DNA from: Aliikangiella marina
Lineage (GTDB): Bacteria > Pseudomonadota > Gammaproteobacteria > Enterobacterales > Kangiellaceae
NCBI RefSeq assembly: GCF_007004765.1
Contig: NZ_VIKR01000001.1
Location: forward strand, 248,001 to 312,000
Direction of reading: 5' to 3'
Length of the DNA: 64,000 nucleotides
The position numbers and the translations under genes were made by a program. The notes under the pieces were generated by a model. That model had not been told where the DNA came from. It did no database searches and saw only the letters and a program-made list of their open reading frames with translations. This document shows positions 57,779-64,000 of this stretch, one piece after another; position 1 is the first letter of the stretch, and every line of letters starts with the position of its first letter.

Positions 57779-58384
57779 TTAGTTAGCTGAAAGTTGTGGA
57801 GTTTTCAGCTCTGCAATAAATTGTTCGATTCCCACTTCATTGATTCGTGGTCGGAATTGCTGTTGATAACTCTTTCGCATGTCAGTTCCTTCGACAATAA
57901 TGTTAGTAATTAACCAACTACCACTTTTCTTTGACATGATGTAATTAATGCTAAAAGGCTGCTCACCCGGTTGCTTCATCTCGCTTTTTACGCGCGCGCT
58001 GGTGGGGTTCTTTTTACTGAATTCTGGCGCTTCAAATTCAAACGATTGGCCGTCATAAAGCGCTAGTCCCTTGGCGTATTTATCAATGACCTGGCTAATA
58101 TATCCTTCGGTGAAAGAAGCCTTTTGGTTATCGTCGAGTGTTTTCCAAATCTTTGAGCCAAGTGTTCTTGACGCGAAATATTCGGTGTCGATTTTAGGCA
58201 ATAGATGTTTACGGACTAATTCGTCTGCCAGTGAATCGTCAGTCTTAAGTGCCTCTTTATTTTTATCGAGGACTGAAATCATATTGTCTGCGATCTCTTT
58301 GAGCACAACCGATGGGTCGTCACTCGCTTGAGCGATTCCGCTAAAGCTTAAAATTATCATCATCGCGCCAAGTAATTTTCTCAT
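57779..58384 (-). CDS. MlaC/Ttg2D-family phospholipid-binding periplasmic protein
   Basis: 201 residues from ATG 58384, because GGAG at its upstream side fits it; the ATG twelve bases earlier is formed by the SD itself. Signal peptide RKLLGAMMIILSFSGIAQA. The mature protein has the family's NMISVLDKNKE, HLLPKIDTEYFASRTLG and GSWLITNIIVEGTDMRKSYQ blocks. MlaC carries phospholipid between the MlaA-porin complex and the MlaFEDB transporter. Unusually no mlaFEDB genes adjoin it, so it may be a stand-alone paralogue. Confidence 0.88.
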   Translation of the reverse strand: MRKLLGAMMIILSFSGIAQASDDPSVVLKEIADNMISVLDKNKEALKTDDSLADELVRKHLLPKIDTEYFASRTLGSKIWKTLDDNQKASFTEGYISQVIDKYAKGLALYDGQSFEFEAPEFSKKNPTSARVKSEMKQPGEQPFSINYIMSKKSGSWLITNIIVEGTDMRKSYQQQFRPRINEVGIEQFIAELKTPQLSAN

Positions 58385-58628
58385 TTTATTCTCCATTGCT
58401 TGAGATTATGGGTCGCTGCTAAAAGCATTATTCTATCAAAAATACGATAAAGGCGATGCTGCCTTTTAGCTATATTATTAACAATTTATGAACTTAAACT
58501 GAATTATTGCTAATTAGAATATCGAAACCCTGAAAAGTTACATAAGGGATACGAATAATACGAATAAATGGCTAATCGGTCACAAAATTAAGTTAAACGG
58601 GTGGGGGCTGTAGGCGCGATGCTAATAG

Positions 58629-58958
58629 TTAAGTACACCGGGCGGGTTTAGGTAAACCGGCTATTTTTGTAGCTTGTTTAGCGGGTCCTTCAGGGAATAA
58701 TATTTGTAAATACAAGCTATTACCTTTCTCTGGCGGGAGTACTTTACCCAAATATTTAACCAGCGGTCGAATTGACGGACTGGTATTAAATTCTTCATAG
58801 AATTGACGCACGTAGCGCACGACTTGCCAGTGGTCGTCGCTTAGCGCAATATCTTCCTGCTGGGCAATGATTTCGGCGATGGACTCGTCCCAAAGCGAAG
58901 CATCTTTCATATACCCCTCTTTGTCTGTCTCAATGTGTTCAGGAAGGCTGCTCGACAT
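58629..58958 (-). CDS. tusE: Sulfurtransferase TusE (DsrC family)
   Basis: 109 residues (E. coli 109). Takes persulfide sulfur from TusBCD and passes it to MnmA for 2-thiouridine at the tRNA wobble position. Family blocks [15 protein letters not shown] and [20 protein letters not shown]; the penultimate Cys in KPARCT is the sulfur carrier. Lacks the second Cys of true DsrC, consistent with a tRNA rather than sulfite-reduction role. Last gene of tusDCBE. Confidence 0.93.
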   Translation of the reverse strand: MSSSLPEHIETDKEGYMKDASLWDESIAEIIAQQEDIALSDDHWQVVRYVRQFYEEFNTSPSIRPLVKYLGKVLPPEKGNSLYLQILFPEGPAKQATKIAGLPKPARCT

Positions 58959-58963
58959 TTTGT

Positions 58964-59257
58964 TTACCAGCTAATTGTTTTCTGATGACTTAAAGTTAGA
59001 TCGACCATTTCTAAATCGTTAATGACTCGCGCAAATTGAAAAGACTCCCGGGTTAGTCCGCGTGCTCTGATATCGGCTTCGAGACCCAATATTGGTGAAG
59101 AAAGCGCACCCAGATAAGTATTTAACTGGTTATTCACTAAATTAAGAACGCCATCGCCTATAAACAGCAGCGAATCGGAACTGGCCACAAGTCGGTCAAA
59201 GTTACTTTGCAACTCTGCTTGACTCATTGAGCGATTTATCAGGTGTAACTGGGACAT
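58964..59257 (-). CDS. tusB: Sulfurtransferase complex subunit TusB (DsrH family)
   Basis: 97 residues from ATG 59257, which has GAGG six bases upstream and overlaps the tusC stop as TGATG. Recognised by [13 protein letters not shown] and [14 protein letters not shown]. Structural subunit of the TusBCD heterohexamer; it carries no Cys, as usual. Confidence 0.88.
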   Translation of the reverse strand: MSQLHLINRSMSQAELQSNFDRLVASSDSLLFIGDGVLNLVNNQLNTYLGALSSPILGLEADIRARGLTRESFQFARVINDLEMVDLTLSHQKTISW

Positions 59258-59619
59258 CAAAACCTCACCGTATGCGTACTCTGCAGCACCATTTTATGAA
59301 TCTCAGCCCGAGTATTGATGGATGTGTTGTCGATCAATTGCTGTTGAGTTAGGCCAAATTGCGCGAGGCTCTCTTTCTCGACATGCACGCGTTCGATATC
59401 GTAAAATTCCAACGCTTTGAGCTGCGCGTCATGGAATTTATCGTCGAAAAACGCTTCTTCTTGGGTTGTCAGCAAGTGAAAAACGCCTTCATCAACAAAA
59501 ACAAGTTGGACATTTTGTTCAAAAGCCGCACAAACCAGCGCTAGATCTACGCCTTCTTTGCCGTTAATTTTTCCGAATGGTGGACTCGCGATAATGATTG
59601 TGGTGTTTGTTGTTTCCAT
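59257..59619 (-). CDS. tusC: Sulfurtransferase complex subunit TusC (DsrF family)
   Basis: 120 residues from ATG 59619 (AAGG eight bases upstream; a GTG precedes it). DsrE-like fold: IIIASPPFGKINGKEGVDLA (~8-27), ALVCAAFEQNVQLVFVDEGV and FGLTQQQLID. One base overlap with tusB and an 14-base gap from tusD show a single operon. Confidence 0.9.
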   Translation of the reverse strand: METTNTTIIIASPPFGKINGKEGVDLALVCAAFEQNVQLVFVDEGVFHLLTTQEEAFFDDKFHDAQLKALEFYDIERVHVEKESLAQFGLTQQQLIDNTSINTRAEIHKMVLQSTHTVRF

Positions 59620-59633
59620 CACAAGACCTTCAA

Positions 59634-60029
59634 TTACTTAAAGTGAATTAGACGACTTGATGAGTTGGACATGGCTGCAGCCAATTGACCGAGCCCAAGA
59701 ACCGCAAAAGCGCTATCGATGGAATCTCCCACTTTGCCATTCATCTTTGCTTCTTCTTCGTTAATCACACCGCGCCGATTACTGGCTGCGACACACACTT
59801 GAAGTTCAAAGTTATGCGCTTCGGCAAGCTTAACCCACTGATCGGTTAGTTGGGTTTCATCCTGGGGGATACAAAGATAGCGATTAGCGATAGTGACAGC
59901 TTCTTGATAAAAGAAAACACTCGAAATCTCATTGCCCGATTCGATAACCGCGCGAATAAAACGGATTGCTGAATGATGGGCTTGCGACTGACTGTGACTG
60001 CCGGTGACAAGAAGAGTAAATTTGGCCAT
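59634..60029 (-). CDS. tusD: Sulfurtransferase complex subunit TusD (DsrE family)
   Basis: 131 residues from ATG 60029 (a TTG nine bases earlier is possible). Accepts persulfide from TusA on the Cys in FELQVCVAASNRRGV (~76). Other family features: HHSAIRFIRAVIESG, VFFYQEAV, and terminal LGQLAAAMSNSSRLI-type block. First gene of tusDCBE, divergent from gdhA. Confidence 0.93.
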   Translation of the reverse strand: MAKFTLLVTGSHSQSQAHHSAIRFIRAVIESGNEISSVFFYQEAVTIANRYLCIPQDETQLTDQWVKLAEAHNFELQVCVAASNRRGVINEEEAKMNGKVGDSIDSAFAVLGLGQLAAAMSNSSSRLIHFK

Positions 60030-60286
60030 ATTTGCCAAGCATGTGCTACTAACTAACTGAAGTTCAGGTAATTTTCGGGTAAGGGTGAGGCGAAATCAAG
60101 TAGTTGAGGTAAATATTGTCACAAAAAGACTGGTCTAATGTCTTTGTCATTAATAGACAGAGATAATCGCAGCCAAACTTAAAACATATCCCCAATTGAA
60201 ATAATTTTAAGTTTAAGCGACACATTGTCTAAAGACCTGGCTAGTGAGTCTCAGGTTTTTAGGCGCTTAACCCAAGAGAATGACAA

Positions 60287-61633
60287 ATGACGAATAAAAA
60301 TTTAGACCTTGAGTCTTTCATGGACGATGTCCGCGAGCGTAATCCTGGTGAGACGGAATTTCATCAAGCTGTTCAAGAAGTAGCAGAAGATATCATTCCA
60401 TTTATCAATGACCACCCACACTATAATCAAGCCGCCATCCTTGAACGGATGATTGAACCCGATCGAATTGTTTCTTTTAGGGTAAGTTGGGAAGATGACC
60501 AAGGGCAGATACGCGTCAATCGTGGCTATCGCGTTCAATACAATAGCGCTATCGGCCCTTACAAAGGTGGATTAAGGTTTCATCCTTCAGTGAATCAGAG
60601 CATCTTAAAGTTTTTAGGATTTGAGCAAGTCTTTAAGAATAGTTTGACGACTTTGCCGATGGGCGGCGGAAAAGGCGGATCTGATTTTGATCCTAAAGGT
60701 AAATCTGACAAAGAGGTTATGCGTTTTTGTCAGTCATTTATGACTGAGCTTCACAAGCACATTGGGCCTAATCGGGATGTACCAGCGGGTGATATTGGTG
60801 TTGGCGCGAGAGAAATCGGCTATTTGTTTGGCCAGTATAAGCGTTTGGAGAACGAATTCACCGGAACCTTAACGGGTAAGTCTTTAGAGTTTGGCGGTAG
60901 CTTGATTCGCACAGAAGCCACCGGTTACGGTGCGGTTTATTTTATGGACTTGATGCTTAAACACCAAGGCGATTCACTTGACGGTAAGACGGTGGTGATT
61001 TCTGGCTCCGGAAATGTTGCCCAATATGCTGCTGAAAAAGTGATTCAGCTGGGCGGGCGAGTGGTCACTATGTCTGATTCTAGCGGTTTTATTCATGATC
61101 CTGATGGAATCGATGAAGAAAAGTTAGCTTATATTATCGAGCTTAAAACGGTAAAACGCGGCAGAATCAAAGAGTACGCTGAAAAATACGGCGTGGAATA
61201 TTACGAGGGACAGAAGCCTTGGGGAATTGCTTGTGATATCGCATTACCTTGTGCAACCCAGAATGAAATTGGAGTTGAAGACGCAAAACAGTTGGTTGCT
61301 AATGGCGTTAAAGCGATAGCAGAAGGTGCTAATATGCCAACCTATATCGATGCGATTCATGTTTTTCATGACAATAAAGTGCTCTACGCGCCGGGTAAGG
61401 CGTCGAATGCTGGCGGAGTCGCAGTCTCTGGCCTCGAAATGTCGCAAAATAGTTTGCGAATGTCCTGGACACGTCGTGAGTTAGACGTCAAATTACAAGG
61501 CATTATGAGCGATATCCATGATCAGTGTCTGAAATATGGAGATGAGGGCGATTACGTGGATTACGTCAAAGGCGCTAATCTAGCCGGGTTTGTTAAGGTT
61601 GCTAATGCTATGCTGGCGTATGGGGTAGTGTAA
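60287..61633 (+). CDS. gdhA: Glutamate dehydrogenase, NADP-type hexameric
   Basis: 448 residues (E. coli GdhA 447). Aminates 2-oxoglutarate. Substrate motifs YNSAIGPYKGGLRFHPSV (~85-102), LPMGGGKGGSDFDPKG (catalytic Lys ~128) and PAGDIGVGAREIG (Asp ~168); nucleotide motif VVISGSGNVAQYAAEKV (~240-256) with Ser following, typical of NADP-preferring forms. Complements the large NAD-type enzyme at 7 kb. Divergent from the tus operon; own terminator. Confidence 0.95.
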   Translation: MTNKNLDLESFMDDVRERNPGETEFHQAVQEVAEDIIPFINDHPHYNQAAILERMIEPDRIVSFRVSWEDDQGQIRVNRGYRVQYNSAIGPYKGGLRFHPSVNQSILKFLGFEQVFKNSLTTLPMGGGKGGSDFDPKGKSDKEVMRFCQSFMTELHKHIGPNRDVPAGDIGVGAREIGYLFGQYKRLENEFTGTLTGKSLEFGGSLIRTEATGYGAVYFMDLMLKHQGDSLDGKTVVISGSGNVAQYAAEKVIQLGGRVVTMSDSSGFIHDPDGIDEEKLAYIIELKTVKRGRIKEYAEKYGVEYYEGQKPWGIACDIALPCATQNEIGVEDAKQLVANGVKAIAEGANMPTYIDAIHVFHDNKVLYAPGKASNAGGVAVSGLEMSQNSLRMSWTRRELDVKLQGIMSDIHDQCLKYGDEGDYVDYVKGANLAGFVKVANAMLAYGVV

Positions 61634-61658
61634 TTTCCCGCGTTATTCAGCAAACCAC

Positions 61659-61690
61659 AAAAAAGCCCGCTTAATAGCGGGCTTTTTATT
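61659..61690. terminator. Terminator after gdhA, probably bidirectional
   Basis: AAAAAGCCCGC/GCGGGCTTTTT stem with a TTAATA loop. It also lies just after the stop of the small minus-strand gene. Confidence 0.92.
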
Positions 61691-61706
61691 GTGTATTTTT
61701 ACGGTG

Positions 61707-61886
61707 TTATACCGATTTCATCAACAACCAGACAAAAAGCGCTACCCCACCAAGTAAGGCGAGTGCACCTAGCCACTCTTGTTGAGTACCTTTTTTACCG
61801 TGTTTCAGTTCGTGTTTTACACGCGGAAATATCATGACCAAGAACATGATCATTAGTATTGCCGAGCCTATTTTCATCCAATCCAT
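61707..61886 (-). CDS. Small two-helix membrane protein (59 aa)
   Basis: 59 residues: MDWMKIGSAILMIMFLVMIF..., a first membrane helix (~5-20), a basic loop with PRVKHELKHGKKGTQQEW (~21-38), and a second helix (GALALLGGVALFVWLLMK). SD AAGGAG six bases before ATG is near perfect. I recall similar short DW..K...A....FPR..H..K..PKGT proteins in marine gammaproteobacteria but no function. Directly upstream lies a terminator whose T run merges into the SD, so expression needs read-through from the YccA-family gene or a promoter hidden in that gene's 3' end. Confidence 0.8.
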   Translation of the reverse strand: MDWMKIGSAILMIMFLVMIFPRVKHELKHGKKGTQQEWLGALALLGGVALFVWLLMKSV

Positions 61887-61905
61887 TTTATCTCCTTAAA
61901 AAAAT

Positions 61906-61925
61906 AGGGCTCTAAAAAGAGCCCT
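61906..61925 (-). terminator. Terminator/attenuator between YccA-family gene and 59-aa gene
   Basis: On the minus strand: AGGGCTC, six-base loop, GAGCCCT, then A and seven Ts, at once followed by AAGGAGATAAAATG, the SD and start of the 59-residue gene. Confidence 0.85.
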
Positions 61926-61956
61926 GTATCTTTCATCTGACTGGCGATTCGACCAA

Positions 61957-62628
61957 TTAATCGTCGTTCGCAAATCCAAGAAGATGCAACAAGTTGATGA
62001 AGATATTGAACATGCTTAAGAACAATGAAACGGTCATCAAAATGTAGTTCGCAGACTCAGGTCGGTGAATCATTTGGCTGGTATCATACAAGATGAAGCC
62101 GCTCATGATCAGGATAATTACCGCTGAGATTGCTAGCGACAGACCTGAAATTTGCAAGAAGATGTTGGCCAACGAGGCAACGATTGCGATCATTAAGCCG
62201 ACTAACAAGAATCCACCCATGAAGCTGAAGTCTTTTTTAGTCATCAACGCATAGCCTGAAAGTGCGAAGAAAATAATACCCGTGCCACCCAAAGCTGTAC
62301 CAATGATTTGAGAGCCATTAGAGAGCGCTAGGTAAGCGTTTAAAAGCGGCCCAATCGCAAAGCCCATCAAGCCTGTGATGGCAAATACAGTGATAAGCCC
62401 GCTACTTGAGTTAGCTGTTTTTGGTAAGACAAACCAGATCATCAAAAATGCGATACCAATACAAATGAGGTAAGTCATTGGTGGCATATACATCAGCGTT
62501 GAAATGGTAGCCATTATTGCTGAGAAGATGAAAGTCGCAGAAAGAAGCAAGTAGGTATTCTTGAGAACTTTGTTGATCTCAACGGTACGTCCCGTGGTTC
62601 TTTCAATAACCGGTTGGTTAGGTTGCAT
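61957..62628 (-). CDS. Bax inhibitor-1/YccA family membrane protein
   Basis: 223 residues, seven membrane helices. SD TAGGAG eight bases before ATG. Family segments: NKVLKNTYLLLSATFIFSA, GFAIGPLLNAYL, YALMTKKDFSFMGGFLLVGL and LYDTSQMIHR with the Asp pair near the C-terminus (ending NLLHLLGFANDD). E. coli YccA is an FtsH substrate and inhibitor; other BI-1 proteins are pH-sensitive calcium leaks. Closeness to tusDCBE is also seen in Pseudomonas. Confidence 0.92.
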   Translation of the reverse strand: MQPNQPVIERTTGRTVEINKVLKNTYLLLSATFIFSAIMATISTLMYMPPMTYLICIGIAFLMIWFVLPKTANSSSGLITVFAITGLMGFAIGPLLNAYLALSNGSQIIGTALGGTGIIFFALSGYALMTKKDFSFMGGFLLVGLMIAIVASLANIFLQISGLSLAISAVIILIMSGFILYDTSQMIHRPESANYILMTVSLFLSMFNIFINLLHLLGFANDD

Positions 62629-62850
62629 TTGTAAACTCCTAATTTACGAAGAATATATTCAGTAGACCTTGTATTATAATAAGGGTTCAAAATAAAGAAC
62701 CCAACCATTTAGGTCAAGTATTTTAGACGTTTTTGTAACAAGATTTGGGCGAGATCTGGGCAAAGATCCACCAACCCAAAAAAAATTGCCTATTTTTGTC
62801 ATTTTTGGCTTTTCTGCGAGGAAATATTCGGGTAGTATGCGCCCTCAGTT

Positions 62851-62941
62851 GGAGAGATGGCAGAGCGGTTGAATGCACTGGTCTTGAAAACCAGCAAGGG
62901 TTAATAGCCCTTCCAGGGTTCGAATCCCTGTCTCTCCGCCA
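62851..62941 (+). tRNA. tRNA-Ser (anticodon UGA)
   Basis: Acceptor GGAGAGA (62851-62857) pairs with TCTCTCC (62931-62937), followed by G and encoded CCA. Anticodon stem CTGGT/ACCAG with loop CTTGAAA gives anticodon TGA at 62885-62887. A long variable arm (GCAAGGGTTAATAGCCCTTC) is typical of serine tRNAs, and the T loop is GGTTCGAATCC. Its 3' end is the probable attachment core of the mobile element to the right. Confidence 0.97.
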
Positions 62942-62954
62942 GATATAAACGAAT

Positions 62955-62980
62955 AAGCCTCTGTTTTCAGAGGCTTTTTT
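62955..62980 (+). terminator. Terminator after tRNA-Ser
   Basis: AAGCCTCTG/CAGAGGCTT stem with TTTT loop and following T run, 14 bases after the CCA. Confidence 0.9.
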
Positions 62981-62996
62981 GTTTCTAGTCTAAAAT

Positions 62997-63018
62997 TGGT
63001 GGCCATTTGGTGGCCATT
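62997..63018. repeat. Two perfect 11-bp direct repeats beside tRNA-Ser
   Basis: TGGTGGCCATT occurs twice back to back, between the tRNA terminator and the integrase-linked genes. Its place, ~55 bp from the tRNA 3' end, suits integrase arm-binding sites at the left attachment site. Confidence 0.75.
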
Positions 63019-63051
63019 TCTCCCGAAACTCAGTCCGAATTAGTCCGTCGT

Positions 63052-63261
63052 TCAAGTCTTCAAATTTGCGGATTGAAAATATTCATCGACTTTGTTCTTT
63101 ATTAATTCCCACTCGCCTTGCGCAAATATTTGTGAGCCTCCTTCGCTCGATATTTCTACCGTTTTACACTGGACGTCTAGTTTAATTTTTGTCTCATTGA
63201 AATCGTGATCTTGTGGGTATTCACATCTTATTATTGATTCTGTTTCAAAAACTTCAGACAT
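63052..63261 (-). CDS. Small hypothetical protein linked to the integrase
   Basis: 69 residues, acidic N-terminus and amphipathic C-terminal helix (EWELIKNKVDEYFQSA). Good SD (AGGAG eight bases before ATG). Its first 31 bases overlap the end of the integrase gene, so the two are translationally coupled. Not an excisionase by any motif I can see; unknown. Could set the level or direction of recombination, purely from position. Confidence 0.65.
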   Translation of the reverse strand: MSEVFETESIIRCEYPQDHDFNETKIKLDVQCKTVEISSEGGSQIFAQGEWELIKNKVDEYFQSANLKT

Positions 63262-64000
63262 TGCTCATTCTCCTGGGCTTGTTTTAATTGTTCGCTGACG
63301 AATGCCGCCATATTTGGCGAATCGTCTTTAATCCACTTCCCATAATGTTTTTTCAGCATCGCAGTGTCTTTGTGTCCCATTTGATGAGCAATCCATTCTT
63401 GCGGAATAAAAGCGCTCAGCAGTTGGCTAGCAAAAGTGTGTCGACATTGATTTGGCCCCCTGTGCCTAAGCTTCGCTGCTTTCATTACAAAAGTAAATCT
63501 TTTTTGCCAGGTAGGCTTAGTCCAATGACTATTGGTTTGCGGGTTTACGAAAACAAAAGAGACATCCTCTGACTTCTTCGTTAGATTGTCGCGTTGTCTC
63601 ACTAGTATGTTTTTTGGCTTGAGCATAAAGCTTATTGTTCGCTGAGCCTCTAGCCACGGTTTAGCGTTATCTACTAGGTCTATTGTGCGTTCTCTTGAGC
63701 GCTCCTTTGGAACTTTGAATTCAGGACAGACTCGCGCTCGGTTTACTTTAACTTTTCCAGCACCAAGATCGATGTCCTCCCACGCCAAGCCAAAAGCTTC
63801 TGAAAGCGATAAGCCAGTCCAGCAACTAAATAAGATCATGTTGATTTCATATGGATACTTTTTGGACAGTTTTTCCAGACGAAGAAGTTCGCTCACTTCA
63901 AATGGATCAGCTTCGGTATTTTCAGCAAGTTCAATGTTTTTTATGCGTTCTAACGGGTTGACTCGTATTACTTCATCGATGAAAGCATCGCCCCAAACTC
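63231..64000 (-). CDS. Tyrosine recombinase/phage-type integrase (N-terminus beyond window)
   Basis: The frame stays open to the window edge; ~256 C-terminal residues are visible, so the arm- and core-binding domains are mostly outside. Catalytic domain: CWTGLSLSEAFGLAWEDIDL where most relatives have Arg in place of the first Ser, then VPKERSRERTIDLV, the box II CRHTFASQLLSA (Arg and His), HQMGHKDTAML (His) and the nucleophile in KKHYGKW (Tyr). Points towards the adjacent tRNA-Ser, as integrases of tRNA-borne islands do. Related wording is common in prophage and island integrases of gammaproteobacteria. Confidence 0.88.
   Translation of the reverse strand, partial: VWGDAFIDEVIRVNPLERIKNIELAENTEADPFEVSELLRLEKLSKKYPYEINMILFSCWTGLSLSEAFGLAWEDIDLGAGKVKVNRARVCPEFKVPKERSRERTIDLVDNAKPWLEAQRTISFMLKPKNILVRQRDNLTKKSEDVSFVFVNPQTNSHWTKPTWQKRFTFVMKAAKLRHRGPNQCRHTFASQLLSAFIPQEWIAHQMGHKDTAMLKKHYGKWIKDDSPNMAAFVSEQLKQAQENEQCLKFLKQNQ

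Noticed and set aside
62745..62948. 67-codon frame across the tRNA-Ser gene
   Set aside because: It reads through a clear tRNA; chance frame.

Overview
The window reads as chromosomal DNA of a free-living, aerobic gammaproteobacterium of low-to-middling GC, probably marine. The basis is gene order typical of the class: lrp-ftsK-lolA-rarA-(crcB)-serS, lpxH/ppiB/cysS, fabA next to fabB, tusDCBE near a YccA-type gene, and slyX. A placement near Kangiellaceae/Oceanospirillales is a guess. Nothing seen argues for a plasmid. Only the last ~1 kb looks like the edge of a mobile element.

1-6.8 kb: a four-gene outer-envelope cluster (DUF1302, cut by the window edge; DUF1329; a YCF48-like beta-propeller; an MMPL/RND transporter). 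7-14 kb: the very large NAD-dependent glutamate dehydrogenase and an FG-GAP/ASPIC lipoprotein with a 13-proline stretch. 14-21.6 kb: a LysR regulator divergent from a tightly packed catabolic operon (class II aldolase, BASS-type transporter, ACAD10/11-type acyl-CoA dehydrogenase, SDR, APH-type kinase, histidine phosphatase, second SDR). The kinase + ACAD + SDR trio matches the logic of the Pseudomonas levulinate (lva) pathway and of human ACAD10/11, in which a 4-hydroxyacyl-CoA is phosphorylated and turned into a 3-hydroxyacyl-CoA. Two phasins follow at once, so a link to polyhydroxyalkanoate is plausible.

23-24.7 kb: two orphan secreted proteins in AT-rich DNA and a long inverted-repeat element. 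24.7-32.6 kb: lipid genes (DUF3336 patatin, DUF445 membrane protein, TetR regulator, wax ester synthase/DGAT, class I HMG-CoA reductase with an extra N-terminal domain). 32.7-43.4 kb: housekeeping (lpxH, ppiB, cysS, fabA, fabB, slyX, glutathione peroxidase), then secreted peptidases M28 and M64 and an enoyl-CoA hydratase. 43.4-50.6 kb: SLC13 transporter, PilZ protein, trxB, DUF2058 protein, a secreted cyanophycinase-like protein and ald. 50.8-57.7 kb: the lrp-to-serS block. 57.8-62.6 kb: a lone mlaC, tusDCBE, NADP-type gdhA, a 59-residue membrane protein directly behind a terminator, and a YccA-family gene.

62.85-64 kb: tRNA-Ser(UGA) followed by an 11-bp direct repeat, a small gene and a tyrosine recombinase running off the window. 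This is the classic left end of an island integrated at a tRNA 3' end.

A recurring peculiarity is short tandem repeats (7-22 bp units) in intergenic DNA, several of them starting at or just after stop codons.
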